A stretch of 64,000 nt of DNA, taken from Actinomycetota bacterium. Its GTDB lineage: Bacteria; Actinomycetota; Thermoleophilia; Gaiellales; Gaiellaceae. The position numbers and the translations under genes were made by a program. Numbering within the stretch: the first letter of the stretch is position 1; the number at the start of each line of letters is the position of its first letter. The stretch is taken from NCBI GenBank assembly GCA_005884575.1, contig VAWW01000016.1:1-64000 (forward strand), read 5' to 3'. The notes under the pieces are model-generated. The model was not told the origin of the DNA and did not search any database. It saw only the letters and a program-made list of their open reading frames with translations. This document shows positions 17,668 through 26,157 of the stretch, in pieces.

Positions 17668-17678
17668 GACACATGTGT
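17647..17678. promoter_or_regulatory. Paired CACATGTG palindromes at the start of the RHH gene
   Basis: CACATGTG occurs at 17647-17654 (inside the first codons) and again within ACACATGTGT at 17669-17678, just upstream of the ATG; the centres are 23 bases apart. RHH proteins usually bind paired short palindromes or repeats and repress themselves, so this is a candidate autoregulatory site. Confidence 0.4.
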
Positions 17679-17707
17679 ACCCATGGGCCGTTCACGGATG
17701 TGTGCCG

Positions 17708-18637
17708 TCAGAGCAACAACATTGCGTCGCCGAAGCTGTAGAAGCGGTAGCGCTCCTCGATCGCGAGGCGGTAAAGGTCGCGCGTTTGCTCGACGCCTGC
17801 GAACGCCATCACGAGCGCAAGCAGCGTCGAGCGCGGCAGGTGGAAGTTCGTCAGCAGTGCATCGACGCGTTGGAACTCGAAGCCGGGCGTGACGAACAGC
17901 TCGGTGCGACCCGAGAGCGGCGCACCCCGCGCGAGCGTCTCGAGCACGCGAACACTCGTCGTCCCGACGGCGAGCGCGCGCTCCGCCGCGCGGATCCGTT
18001 CCCACGCGGCCGGCTCGACCTCGTAACGCTCGCCGTGGAGGCGGTGCTCCGAGAGGTCGTCGACCGCGAGAGGACGGAACGTGTCGAGCCCGACGTGCAG
18101 CGTCACACGCTCGATGTCGAGCTGCTCGAGCAGCTCGAGTGTGAAATGCAGGCCGGCGGTGGGCGCCGCGGCCGATCCGGACTGCCGTGCGTAGACCGTC
18201 TGGTAGCGCTCGGGCGAGTCGAGCGGCTCCGTGATGTACGGGGGCAGCGGCGTCTCGCCCGCCGGCTCGCCGTCGAGCCGCAGCCGCCAGCGTCCCTCGC
18301 CGAGGTGCTCGAGCAGCTCGACCGGCCCATAGCGGCGACCGGCGCGCAGCCGTCGTGTCGGCCGGGCGAGCCCTTCCCAGACGTCGCCTTCGAGCCGCTC
18401 CAGCAGCAACACCTCGCCGCGCGGTGCCTCGATCGCGATCCGCGCCGGGACGACGCGCGTGTCGTTGACGACGACGAGTTCTCCCGACAGCTCGTGCGGC
18501 AAATCTGAGAACCGGCGATGCCGCACCGCACCCGTCGCCCGCTCGTAGACGAGCAGTCGCGACTCGTCGCGCCGCCCGGCCGGCCGCTGCGCGATCAGCT
18601 CGGGCGGCAGCTCGTACTCGAGCTCGGAGGCCTTCAT
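17708..18637 (-). CDS. queA: S-adenosylmethionine:tRNA ribosyltransferase-isomerase
   Basis: Transfers and isomerises ribose from SAM onto preQ1 in tRNA, giving epoxyqueuosine. The 309-residue protein starts ELEYELPPELIAQRPAGRRD and shows VVVNDTRVVPARI, TPLPPYITEPLD, AAPTAGLHFTLELLEQL, VTLHVGLDTFRPLAVDD and the C-terminal LLTNFHLPRSTLLALVMAFAG. It is somewhat shorter than many homologues but all these motifs are intact. ATG 18637. Confidence 0.95.
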   Translation of the reverse strand: MKASELEYELPPELIAQRPAGRRDESRLLVYERATGAVRHRRFSDLPHELSGELVVVNDTRVVPARIAIEAPRGEVLLLERLEGDVWEGLARPTRRLRAGRRYGPVELLEHLGEGRWRLRLDGEPAGETPLPPYITEPLDSPERYQTVYARQSGSAAAPTAGLHFTLELLEQLDIERVTLHVGLDTFRPLAVDDLSEHRLHGERYEVEPAAWERIRAAERALAVGTTSVRVLETLARGAPLSGRTELFVTPGFEFQRVDALLTNFHLPRSTLLALVMAFAGVEQTRDLYRLAIEERYRFYSFGDAMLLL

Positions 18638-18664
18638 CCGACCCCGACGTTACTCTCCCCGCAA

Positions 18665-19126
18665 ATGGACGAGGACGCCGTTCACCGCGCGCTCGAACGG
18701 CTCGCCGGCGCAGCTGAGGCGCGGGCCGGCCGCGTGGACGTCGAGGCCGCGCTCGAGCGGGCTCGCGCCCAGGTCGAGGCGCTCGCGCAAACGGCGGCGG
18801 AGCTCGAGTCGACGCTCCCGGCGAAGGTCGGCGACGCGGTCGAGGACGGCGTCCGGAAGCAGGTCATCCCCGTCGCGCGCCACCTGGCGGAGGTGCGCGG
18901 GCTCATGAACCAGGTGATCCGCCGCCTCGAGCGCATCGAGGGCGACCAGCTCGCCGAACGGCACGCTCGCGTCGACGACCTGTCGCTGCTCGTCGATCTG
19001 ATCGCGTCCGGATGGAAGGGCGTCGACGAGCGGTTGGCGAAGCTCGAGGAACGGTTGCAGGGCTCCACCGGCGCGATCGTCTACCGGATCGAGGAGCGGC
19101 GCGGCGGCAACGCCGAGTCCGGTTAA
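18665..19126 (+). CDS. Coiled-coil protein of unknown function
   Basis: A 153-residue, almost wholly helical acidic/basic protein: ALERLAGAAEARAGRVDVEA, then HLAEVRGLMNQVIRRLERIE and ERLAKLEERLQGSTGAIVYR. No membrane segment or catalytic motif. ATG 18665 gives the clean start; the in-frame upstream stretch overlaps queA. It is read divergently from queA with 27 bases between, and its stop overlaps the stop of the FtsX-like lipoprotein gene. Confidence 0.75.
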   Translation: MDEDAVHRALERLAGAAEARAGRVDVEAALERARAQVEALAQTAAELESTLPAKVGDAVEDGVRKQVIPVARHLAEVRGLMNQVIRRLERIEGDQLAERHARVDDLSLLVDLIASGWKGVDERLAKLEERLQGSTGAIVYRIEERRGGNAESG

Positions 19127-19515
19127 GCGCAGCGAGTCGCGGAGCTGCGCGGGCGGACGACGTCGACGCCGGGGGGCGGCGGACGCAGCGCGCGGATAAC
19201 GTCGTCGCGCTCGCGGTCCGACCGCGGCCACACGATCAGAGCATCCGGCAGCGGGTTCCGGGGAACACCCTTCATCAGGTACGGAAACTTCTTCCGCATC
19301 ATGCGAAGCGCGTGTTGCTTCGAGACGAAGTCCACGCGCGCAACCCGCTCGTAGCGCCGGAGCCGCGCCGCCACCTGGAGCGCTCGTGCGCGCGGGGCCG
19401 TCGGGCTGAAGTACACATTGATCACGCACTTCGGGGATACGGCACGGTGCCCGTCCCCGCCCCCGCACGACGCCGCCACGAACGCGACGAGCAGCAGGAG
19501 CCCCGCAGCCCTCAT
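19123..19515 (-). CDS. Lipoprotein with an FtsX extracellular-domain-like fold
   Basis: A 130-residue product. The N-terminus is a lipoprotein signal (LLLLVAFVAASC, cleavage before Cys). The mature part matches the extracellular domain of FtsX: INVYFSPTAPRARALQVAAR, ERVARVDFVSKQHALRMMRK and NPLPDALIVWPRSD, including the family's VSK-x-x-AL and NPLP motifs. FtsX uses this domain to switch on peptidoglycan hydrolases; here it stands alone, with no FtsX membrane helices and no FtsE. It is last in a four-gene operon and its ATG overlaps the kinase stop (ATGA). Role as wall sensor or hydrolase regulator is inference. Confidence 0.75.
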   Translation of the reverse strand: MRAAGLLLLVAFVAASCGGGDGHRAVSPKCVINVYFSPTAPRARALQVAARLRRYERVARVDFVSKQHALRMMRKKFPYLMKGVPRNPLPDALIVWPRSDRERDDVIRALRPPPPGVDVVRPRSSATRCA

Positions 19516-20864
19516 CGCGCCGCAGGCAGCACGAGCCTGAAACGGCTCCCGCGCCCCGGCTTCGAGTCGAGCTCGATGCGGCCGCCTAGTGCGACCGCGA
19601 GCTCGCGCGCGATCGCGAGGCCGAGCCCGGTCCCGCTGCCGTCGCGGGACCAGAACGGGCGGAAGATCCGCTCCCGCTCCTCGGCAGTGATCCCCGGCCC
19701 GTTGTCCGAGATGTCCACCTCGACGGCGCCGTTCTCCGCGGCCAGCGACAGCTCGACGCGGCCGCCCTCGGGCGTCCAGCGGAACGCGTTCGAGAGCAGG
19801 TTGGAGATGATCTGCAGCACGCGGTCGCCGTCGGTGACGATCACCGGCCGCGCCAGGATCTCCTGCCGGTAGTCGATCGACCGGCGCCGCGCCTCCTCCC
19901 CGAACGCCGCGTACGCGCGCTCGACGAGCTGCTCCATGTTGACTTCCTCGTGCAGGACCGTGAAGCGGTGCGCATCGAGCTTCGCGAGATCGAGGACGTC
20001 GCCGACGAGCCGCCCGAGCCGCGCCGCTTCCTGGTCGATCACCTCGAGCGAGAACGCGCGGGTCTCCTCGTCGTCGAAGACGCCCTCGCGCAACGCTGCG
20101 ACATGCCCCTGGATCGCGGTCAGCGGGGTGCGGAGCTCGTGCGACACGGTCATGAGGAAGTTCCGCTCGAGCTCCTCCGCCTCCGCCAGCCGCTCCGCCA
20201 TCCCGCGGAACCGCTCGGCGAGCTGCGCGATCTCGGTCTTGCCCGGAACCTCCGGCACCTCGACCTCGTACCGCCCGCGCGAGACCTCGTCGGCGGCGCG
20301 CGAGAGCGTCCGCAGCGGTCGCGTGATGCGACGCGAGAGGTACAGCGCGAGCAGCGACGCGACGAGCAGCCCGATGCCGAACGCCACCGCGAGCCGCTTC
20401 ACGAGCGGCGTCAGCCGACTCTGCAGCTCTTCCTGCGGCTTCGCTACGACGAGCGCGCCGAAGAGATGCCCGTTCAGCTGCACCGGCCGGGCAACAGCGA
20501 GATAGGTCGTCGTCCCGCGGTGCAACGTGAACTCGACCTTCTTCGTTCGCTCCAGCTTCTTCATGTCGATCGTGTTCGCCGGCAGCGCGTCGAGCGGCTG
20601 CAGCAGCGTGAAGTTCCCGACCGGGATGTAGAAGAGCCGGTCGCCCGTCGCCCGCTCGATGTCGAGCGGCGACACGCTCGCACGCCCGGCCTCCTTCTCG
20701 TACAGATGAACGGCTCCGGCGGACTCGCGGCGCAGCTCCTGCAGCGCGCGGTCGTGCGTGTAGTTCTGGAACAGCCGGAAGGCGATCGCCGTGGCGACGA
20801 GCCCCGAGAGGAGAATCCCGAGCAGGAAGAGCGCCGGCAACCTGAACCGGAGCGAGCGCAGCAT
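19512..20864 (-). CDS. Membrane sensor histidine kinase (HAMP-HisKA-HATPase)
   Basis: A 450-residue kinase: helix 1 (about 8-30), an extracytoplasmic sensor loop (31-150) with no recognised domain, helix 2 (about 155-175), HAMP (RRITRPLRTLSRAADEVSRG), HisKA with the phosphorylated His in FLMTVSHELRTPLTAIQGH, and HATPase with N box NLLSNAFRWTPEGG and G boxes DISDNGPGITAEERERIF and GTGLGLAIAREL. It follows its response regulator by 21 bases. Confidence 0.94.
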   Translation of the reverse strand: MLRSLRFRLPALFLLGILLSGLVATAIAFRLFQNYTHDRALQELRRESAGAVHLYEKEAGRASVSPLDIERATGDRLFYIPVGNFTLLQPLDALPANTIDMKKLERTKKVEFTLHRGTTTYLAVARPVQLNGHLFGALVVAKPQEELQSRLTPLVKRLAVAFGIGLLVASLLALYLSRRITRPLRTLSRAADEVSRGRYEVEVPEVPGKTEIAQLAERFRGMAERLAEAEELERNFLMTVSHELRTPLTAIQGHVAALREGVFDDEETRAFSLEVIDQEAARLGRLVGDVLDLAKLDAHRFTVLHEEVNMEQLVERAYAAFGEEARRRSIDYRQEILARPVIVTDGDRVLQIISNLLSNAFRWTPEGGRVELSLAAENGAVEVDISDNGPGITAEERERIFRPFWSRDGSGTGLGLAIARELAVALGGRIELDSKPGRGSRFRLVLPAAR

Positions 20865-20885
20865 GCCTACAGGGTAGGTGACGTT

Positions 20886-21584
20886 CTACGCGGCGTCTCG
20901 GGCCGGCGAGACCTTGTAGCCGACGCCCCAGACCGTCACGATCGGGCTCGCGTCTCCGAGCTTGCGGCGCAACTGGCGGACGTGGACGTCCACGGTGCGC
21001 GTGTCGCCGGCGAAGGTGTAGCCCCAGACGCGCTCCAGGAGCTGGTCGCGCGTGAGGACGAGGCCGCGGTGGTCGAGCAGCTCCCAGAGCAGGTCGAACT
21101 CCTTCGGCGCGAGCTGGATCTCCTGCTCGCCGACCTTCACCTCGCGGCGGCCGGCGTCGACGACGAGATCGCCATGCTTCAGCTGCGCGCTCTCGCGGGC
21201 CGCACGTTCCGGTGTCGCGCGCCGGAGGATCGAGCGCACGCGGGCGACGAGCTCGCGCGGGTTGAACGGCTTCGTCAGGTAGTCGTCCGCGCCGACCTCG
21301 AGGCCGATGATCTTGTCGACGTCCTCCTCGCGCGCGGTCAGCATCAGGATCGGCAGGTCGGACTCCTGGCGGATGCGCTTGCAGACCTCGATCCCGTCGA
21401 TGTCCGGGAGCATCAGGTCGAGCACGACGAGGGCCGGCTTCTCGGCGGCCACCTGACGCAGCGCCTCGCCCCCGGTCGCCGCCGTCCGGACGCCGTAGCC
21501 CGCGTTCTTCAGGTACGCGGAGACGAAGGAGGCGATCGAGGCCTCGTCTTCGACCACGAGCACCGTTTGCGTCTTGGTCGCCAC
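20886..21584 (-). CDS. OmpR/PhoB-type response regulator
   Basis: A 232-residue regulator with an intact receiver (VLVVEDEASIASFVSAYLKN, phosphorylatable Asp in VVLDLMLPDIDG, Lys in DDYLTKPFNPREL) and a winged-helix output domain (LAPKEFDLLWELLDHRGLVL, DTRTVDVHVRQLRRKLGD, VTVWGVGYKV). Start GTG 21584 (VATKTQTVLV); longer in-frame extensions run antisense into the antiporter gene. Five bases follow the stop of the secreted protein upstream, so it is co-transcribed with it. Confidence 0.95.
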   Translation of the reverse strand: MATKTQTVLVVEDEASIASFVSAYLKNAGYGVRTAATGGEALRQVAAEKPALVVLDLMLPDIDGIEVCKRIRQESDLPILMLTAREEDVDKIIGLEVGADDYLTKPFNPRELVARVRSILRRATPERAARESAQLKHGDLVVDAGRREVKVGEQEIQLAPKEFDLLWELLDHRGLVLTRDQLLERVWGYTFAGDTRTVDVHVRQLRRKLGDASPIVTVWGVGYKVSPARDAA

Positions 21585-21589
21585 CGGCG

Positions 21590-22066
21590 CTACGCGTAGA
21601 TTGCGAGCGTGGTCGCGACGCTGGGCAGCGTCGTCCACAAGCCGCCGTTCAGGGAGTACTTGCCGGCGCCGTTCGTGAGCGAGGACCCGAAGAGGCGAAC
21701 GCTGCCCTGGCCGACCGCGTTGATGTCGATCCCGACGCCGTAGATGCGGACGCGGAAGTTGCCGGCGACGGCGCGGAAGCGGATGCCGCTGCCGACGTAG
21801 ACGGTGGAACCGTCGGCCCGGTCGTACTGGCGCGTCGCTCCGCTGACGTCCGGCTCCGGCCCGTTCCCCGGCAGGACAACGACACGGCCGCGGTCCACCT
21901 GGCCGATCGCGGCGCCGTTGATGTTCAGCGCGACCACGAGCTGGCCCGGGTCGCCGCCGGCATTGCGTACGGCGAGCGTGCCGTCGCCCGGCGCGAGACG
22001 CGCGGCAAGCGCGGTCGACGGGAGGACGAGCCCCGCAAGCAGGCAGGTAAAGAGAAGGCGCCGCAT
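21590..22066 (-). CDS. Secreted protein of unknown function
   Basis: A 158-residue exported protein: signal peptide MRRLLFTCLLAGLVLPSTAL cleaved near ALA-A, then a beta-rich, Gly-rich mature part (GDGTLAVRNAGGDPGQLVVA, VGSGIRFRAVAGNFRVRIYG). No Cys and no recognised domain. First gene of the operon with the response regulator, kinase and FtsX-like lipoprotein, so it is likely part of the same envelope response. Confidence 0.8.
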   Translation of the reverse strand: MRRLLFTCLLAGLVLPSTALAARLAPGDGTLAVRNAGGDPGQLVVALNINGAAIGQVDRGRVVVLPGNGPEPDVSGATRQYDRADGSTVYVGSGIRFRAVAGNFRVRIYGVGIDINAVGQGSVRLFGSSLTNGAGKYSLNGGLWTTLPSVATTLAIYA

Positions 22067-22080
22067 CGGCTGTGTCCTCA

Positions 22081-22141
22081 GTATCGTCGCCGGACTTTTC
22101 CCATCGTTCAACGGAAAGTAAAGAAATCGTAACGACGATAC
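22081..22141. promoter_or_regulatory. Divergent promoter region with a 9-bp inverted repeat
   Basis: GTATCGTCG at 22081-22089 is the exact reverse complement of CGACGATAC at 22133-22141. Between them lies an A/T-rich stretch (GGAAAGTAAAGAAATCGTAA), unusual for this genome. The region separates the secreted-protein/two-component operon (minus) from the antiporter (plus), so one regulator, perhaps the adjacent response regulator, could control both. Confidence 0.5.
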
Positions 22142-22151
22142 AGTCGCCCCC

Positions 22152-23366
22152 GTGCACGAGATCGTCGCCTTCGGAACGCTGGTCATCGCGGTCTCGGGAG
22201 CGTTCTACCTCGCCGTCTTCAGCACGAAGCTGACGCGCACCGTACCGGTGCCTGCGCCGGCCCTCTTCCTGCTCGGCGCCGCGCTCGCCTCGGACCTCTG
22301 GCCGCGCCTCGAGCGGGACGTCTCGATTCGCGCGGTCGAGCGGATCGGCGTCGTCGCTCTCATCGTCATCCTCTTCGACGGTGGGATGCGGATCGGCCGC
22401 CGCCGCTTCCTCCAGGCCGCGGCGCCGATCGTCTCCCTCGGCGTGCTCGGCACGTTCGCGACCGCGGCGTTGCTCGCGCTCGCGGCGCACTTCCTGCTCG
22501 ACTTCAGCTGGACGACGTCGAGCCTCCTCGGTGCGGCGCTCGCTCCCACCGACCCGGCGGTGATGTTCTCCGTGCTCGGGAACCGCGAGGTCGGCGGCAG
22601 GACGGGGACGATCCTCGAGGGCGAATCGGGCGCGAACGATCCGGTCGGGATCTCGTTGATGGTCGGGCTGCTCGCGTATGCGACGTCGAGCCACGGCTCG
22701 CCGTGGGCCACGGTGCGCGAGTTCGCGATCGAGATGGCCGTCGGCCTCGCGATCGGCGTCGCCGGCGGGATCGTCCTCGCGCAGCTGATGCGACGGATCT
22801 CGCTCCCGCGCGAGGGCCTCTATCCGCTCCGAACGCTCGCAGCCGCCGGCGTCATCTACGGCGCGGCCGCGGTCGCGCACGGTTCGGGGTTCCTCGCGGT
22901 CTTCGTCGCCGGCCTGATCCTCAAAGACGTTCGCGCGCCGTACAAGGAGCAGATCGAGCGCTTCCACTCGTCGCTCGCGAGCCTCGCGGAGATCGTCGTG
23001 TTCGTGGCCCTCGGTCTGACCGTCGACCTCGGCGGCCTCGGCGACCGGCACCTGTGGCTCGACGGGATCGTGCTCGCCGTCGTGCTCGCGTTCGCAGCCC
23101 GCCCGCTCGTCGTCGGGACACTGCTCGCGCCCGCCGCCCTCTCGCGCGGCGAGAAGACGTTCGTGATGTGCGGAGGCCTCAAGGGCGCCGTTCCGATCCT
23201 GCTCGCCGCGCTCGCCGTGATCGGCGGCGCGGCTGACGCGCGGGACATCTACGAGATCGTCTTCGTCGTCGTCGCGTTCTCCGTCGTCGTGCAGGGGGCG
23301 ACGATCCCGTTCGCCGCGGCGAGACTCGGCGTCCCGATGCAATACGTCGAGCCCGAGCACCAGTGA
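22152..23366 (+). CDS. Monovalent cation:proton antiporter (CPA1 type)
   Basis: A 404-residue membrane protein with about eleven to twelve helices and CPA1 antiporter motifs: LFDGGMRIGRRRF, ALAPTDPAVMFSVLGNREVG (the conserved PTDP), LEGESGANDPVGI (ND pair for ion exchange) and GGLKGAVPILLAAL. Ion preference (sodium or potassium) cannot be told. GTG 22152. Its stop overlaps the start of the next gene (GTGA), so the two are coupled. No C-terminal RCK domain. Confidence 0.9.
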   Translation: MHEIVAFGTLVIAVSGAFYLAVFSTKLTRTVPVPAPALFLLGAALASDLWPRLERDVSIRAVERIGVVALIVILFDGGMRIGRRRFLQAAAPIVSLGVLGTFATAALLALAAHFLLDFSWTTSSLLGAALAPTDPAVMFSVLGNREVGGRTGTILEGESGANDPVGISLMVGLLAYATSSHGSPWATVREFAIEMAVGLAIGVAGGIVLAQLMRRISLPREGLYPLRTLAAAGVIYGAAAVAHGSGFLAVFVAGLILKDVRAPYKEQIERFHSSLASLAEIVVFVALGLTVDLGGLGDRHLWLDGIVLAVVLAFAARPLVVGTLLAPAALSRGEKTFVMCGGLKGAVPILLAALAVIGGAADARDIYEIVFVVVAFSVVVQGATIPFAAARLGVPMQYVEPEHQ

Positions 23367-24937
23367 TCGCCGCGCTGATCGCAGCTGCGGCCCTCGGCGG
23401 GCCGTCGCTCGCGAACCTCTCCGTCTCGGACGGCTCCACGCCCTTCGCGGGCGACCGGCAACTGTTGACGACCGTGAGCCCGAACGGCGACGGCTTCCGC
23501 GACCACGCGATCGTCCGGTTCCGGCTGAATGAAGCCGCGACCGTGCGCATGGACGTCATGCGGACGAACCAGTCGGGCGAGCTCGGTTCGATCCAGCTCG
23601 CCGGCGGGACGACGGTGCGGCTGCCGAAGGGGCCGGGCGAAGTCGTTTGGGCGCCGGGCCGGTCGACGCCGCCGCGCACCTACATCCTGCGACTGACGCT
23701 GACCGACGCGCGCGGCCGCACGCGGGTCTACGGCGCGTACGGGCCGGGGCGGAAGCCGAACGCGCCGGTGGTCCGAGTCCAGGGCGTCGACGCGGGCTTC
23801 ACGCGACGCAGCTACGTCCCGGGCCAGGCCGCCGAGCTCGTCGTCTCCTGCGACGCGGCGTTCTTACGTGCACAGGTGTTCGCCTACACCGGCGGGCCGT
23901 TCCCGAACGCACAGCGCGACCTGCGGACGAGCGGGACCGCGGTGACGGGCTCGGTGCGCGTCGACTGGAGCGCACACCGGAACGCGCCGGCGCCGCTTCG
24001 TGTTGTCCGTGCGGGCAACTGGCGCAGCGGGCTCTACTTCCTGCGGCTCGAGACCGACGACGGCCGCGTCGGGTACGCGCCGTTCGTCGTGCGCCCGCGT
24101 GGGCTCGGCGAGCATCCCGTCGCCGTCGTCCTCTCGACGTACACGTGGCAGGCGTACAACTTCGAGGACGCAAACGGCGACGGTTGGGGCGACAGCTGGT
24201 ACGTCGCCGGCAACCAGCGGACGATCGACCTGCAGCGGCCGTTCCTCGACTTCGGCATCCCGTTCCGCTTCCACGACTGGGACACCACCTTCATCACCTG
24301 GCTCGAGCAGACGGGAAAGCAGGTCGACTTCATCACCGACGACGACCTCGACCAGGCCGCGAGCGGCGACGCGCTCGCAGATGCGTACAACCTGATCGTC
24401 TTCCCGGGCCACGAGGAGTACGTGACGCAGCACATGACCGAGGTCGTCCAGCGCTACCGCGATCTCGGTGGCAACCTCGCGTTCCTCGCAGCGAACAACT
24501 TCTTCTGGCAGGTGCGCCGCGACGGCGACGCGTTGACGAAGGTTGGGCTCTCGCGCGCGCTCGGCCGGCCGGAGGCGGCACTCGTCGGCGTCCGGTATGT
24601 CGGCTCGAACCACGGCGCGACGCAGGCGCCGTTCGTCGTCGCGCCGACGGCGCCGGACTGGCTGCTCGCGGGAACCGGCCTCGTCCCCGGCAGCTCGTTC
24701 GGGCGCTACGGGATCGAGATCGACGCGCGGGCGCAGACCTCGCCGACCGGGACGCTCCTGCTCGCGTCGATCCCGGACCTGCTCGGGCCGGGACGGACGG
24801 CGGAGATGACGTACTACGAGACGCGCGCCGGGGCCCGGGTGTTCGCCGCGGGTGCACTGAACTTTGCAGCGTCGGCCGCATCGTCGCCGGTCTCGCAGCT
24901 GCTCGAGAACGTCTGGGCGCGCCTCTCCGCGCCCTGA
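23363..24937 (+). CDS. Exported protein with N,N-dimethylformamidase large-subunit-like domain
   Basis: A 524-residue protein with a short hydrophobic N-terminus (MIAALIAAAALGGPSLA), an FlgD/Ig-like beta region (about 40-130, VSPNGDGFRDHAIVRFRLNE) and a large C-terminal domain like the DMFase beta subunit: VVLSTYTWQAYNFEDANGDG, FITWLEQTGKQVDFITDDDL, IVFPGHEEYVTQHMTEVVQR, GGNLAFLAANNFFWQVR. These are the motifs of that fold, but whether it has amidase activity is unknown. Translationally coupled to the antiporter. Confidence 0.8.
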   Translation: MIAALIAAAALGGPSLANLSVSDGSTPFAGDRQLLTTVSPNGDGFRDHAIVRFRLNEAATVRMDVMRTNQSGELGSIQLAGGTTVRLPKGPGEVVWAPGRSTPPRTYILRLTLTDARGRTRVYGAYGPGRKPNAPVVRVQGVDAGFTRRSYVPGQAAELVVSCDAAFLRAQVFAYTGGPFPNAQRDLRTSGTAVTGSVRVDWSAHRNAPAPLRVVRAGNWRSGLYFLRLETDDGRVGYAPFVVRPRGLGEHPVAVVLSTYTWQAYNFEDANGDGWGDSWYVAGNQRTIDLQRPFLDFGIPFRFHDWDTTFITWLEQTGKQVDFITDDDLDQAASGDALADAYNLIVFPGHEEYVTQHMTEVVQRYRDLGGNLAFLAANNFFWQVRRDGDALTKVGLSRALGRPEAALVGVRYVGSNHGATQAPFVVAPTAPDWLLAGTGLVPGSSFGRYGIEIDARAQTSPTGTLLLASIPDLLGPGRTAEMTYYETRAGARVFAAGALNFAASAASSPVSQLLENVWARLSAP

Positions 24938-24975
24938 GCAGGATCGTCCGATCCGGTTGCGAACATGCAGGGGCC

Positions 24976-25239
24976 ATGACGGATGCGGCCCGCAGCGAGC
25001 GGACGACCCGAATCCTCACGGCGCGGCTCGAGGAGCTGGCGCGGGCGGTGGAGCGCGCGAACGTGTCTGCGCGGCAGGCGGCGCGACTGCTCGAGTCGGC
25101 CTCGGTCGCCACGATGCACGCGGTCACGCTCGAGCTCCTCTCCTCCGCACGCGCCGAGGAGCTGTGGCGCGAGGCGGCCGAGCGCCATCCGGCGATCGAG
25201 CTGTCGATCGCGCGCGAGATCGAGCGCTTCGCGGCCTAG
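24976..25239 (+). CDS. Small helical protein of unknown function
   Basis: An 87-residue protein (MTDAARSERTTRILTARLEE, then LARAVERANVSARQAARLLE and SARAEELWREAAERHP). Two or three amphipathic helices; no motif recognised. ATG 24976 follows AGGGGCC. Its TAG overlaps the stop of the convergent hydroxyacyl-CoA dehydrogenase gene. Confidence 0.65.
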   Translation: MTDAARSERTTRILTARLEELARAVERANVSARQAARLLESASVATMHAVTLELLSSARAEELWREAAERHPAIELSIAREIERFAA

Positions 25240-26099
25240 CGCTGGTCGTACTGAAAGAAGCCTCGGCCCGTCTTGCGGCCGAGCAGGCCCGCGTTCGCCA
25301 TCGCGACGAGGCGCGGCGGCGCCGCCATGCGCGGCTCGCGCAGCTTCTCCCAGAGCGCCTCGGCCGCGTGCACGTGCACGTCGATCCCGACGAGGTCGAT
25401 CAGTTCACACGGCCCCATCGGCCACCCGGCGCCGTTCTTCATCCCGACGTCCAGGTCCTCCGGCGTGACACGCGCTTCGTCGAGAACGCGGACGCAGTCG
25501 TTGAGGAGCGGAATCAGGACGCGGTTGACGACGAAGCCGGGCGTGTCGTGGCAGCGGATCGGCGTCTTGCCGAGACGCGTGCCGAAGGCGTACGCGGTCT
25601 CGAACGCGTCCTCGGCAGTGAGCTCGGCGCGGACGATCTCGACGAGCGGCATCAGCGGGGCAGGGTTGAAGAAGTGCATGCCGAGGACGCGCTCCGGCCG
25701 CTCGGTCGCAGCCCCGATCTCCGTCACGGAGAGGGCCGACGTATTCGTCGCGAGCACGGCATCCGGGCCGACGACCGGCTCGAGCTCGGCGAAGAGCCGT
25801 CGCTTCGGCTCGAGCTCCTCCACGATCGCCTCGATCACGAGGTCGCAGCCTGCGAGCTCGGCGAGCTCGGTCGTCAGCGTGAGCCGACCGACGGCATCGT
25901 CGCGGGCGGCCTCCTCGAGCGTCCCCTTCTCGACCTTGCGCGTGAGGAAGTGCGCGATGCGGTCGCGAGCGCGCTCGGCGAGGTCGAGCGTGACCTCGCG
26001 GCCGACCGTCTCGACGCGGGCCTCGACGCAGAGCTGCGCGATCCCGGCACCCATCGCACCGAGCCCTACGACGCCGACCCTCGTGATCTCCCGCGGCAC
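25236..26099 (-). CDS. 3-hydroxybutyryl-CoA dehydrogenase
   Basis: NAD-dependent L-3-hydroxyacyl-CoA dehydrogenase, 287 residues. Rossmann motif VGVVGLGAMGAGIAQLCVEA, VIEAIVEELEPKRRLFAELE, NTSALSVTEIGAATERPERV, catalytic His in GMHFFNPAPLMPLVEIV, and the C-terminal domain with CHDTPGFVVNRVLIPLLND and GAGWPMGPCELIDLVGIDV. GTG 26099. With the nearby thiolase and aldehyde dehydrogenase it points to short-chain acyl-CoA metabolism, although the genes are not one tight operon. Confidence 0.94.
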   Translation of the reverse strand: MPREITRVGVVGLGAMGAGIAQLCVEARVETVGREVTLDLAERARDRIAHFLTRKVEKGTLEEAARDDAVGRLTLTTELAELAGCDLVIEAIVEELEPKRRLFAELEPVVGPDAVLATNTSALSVTEIGAATERPERVLGMHFFNPAPLMPLVEIVRAELTAEDAFETAYAFGTRLGKTPIRCHDTPGFVVNRVLIPLLNDCVRVLDEARVTPEDLDVGMKNGAGWPMGPCELIDLVGIDVHVHAAEALWEKLREPRMAAPPRLVAMANAGLLGRKTGRGFFQYDQR

Positions 26100-26157
26100 G
26101 GCGGCGATCCTACTGCGCTCGGGTTGACTTCACGCGGGTCGACAGGTCACTTCAGAC

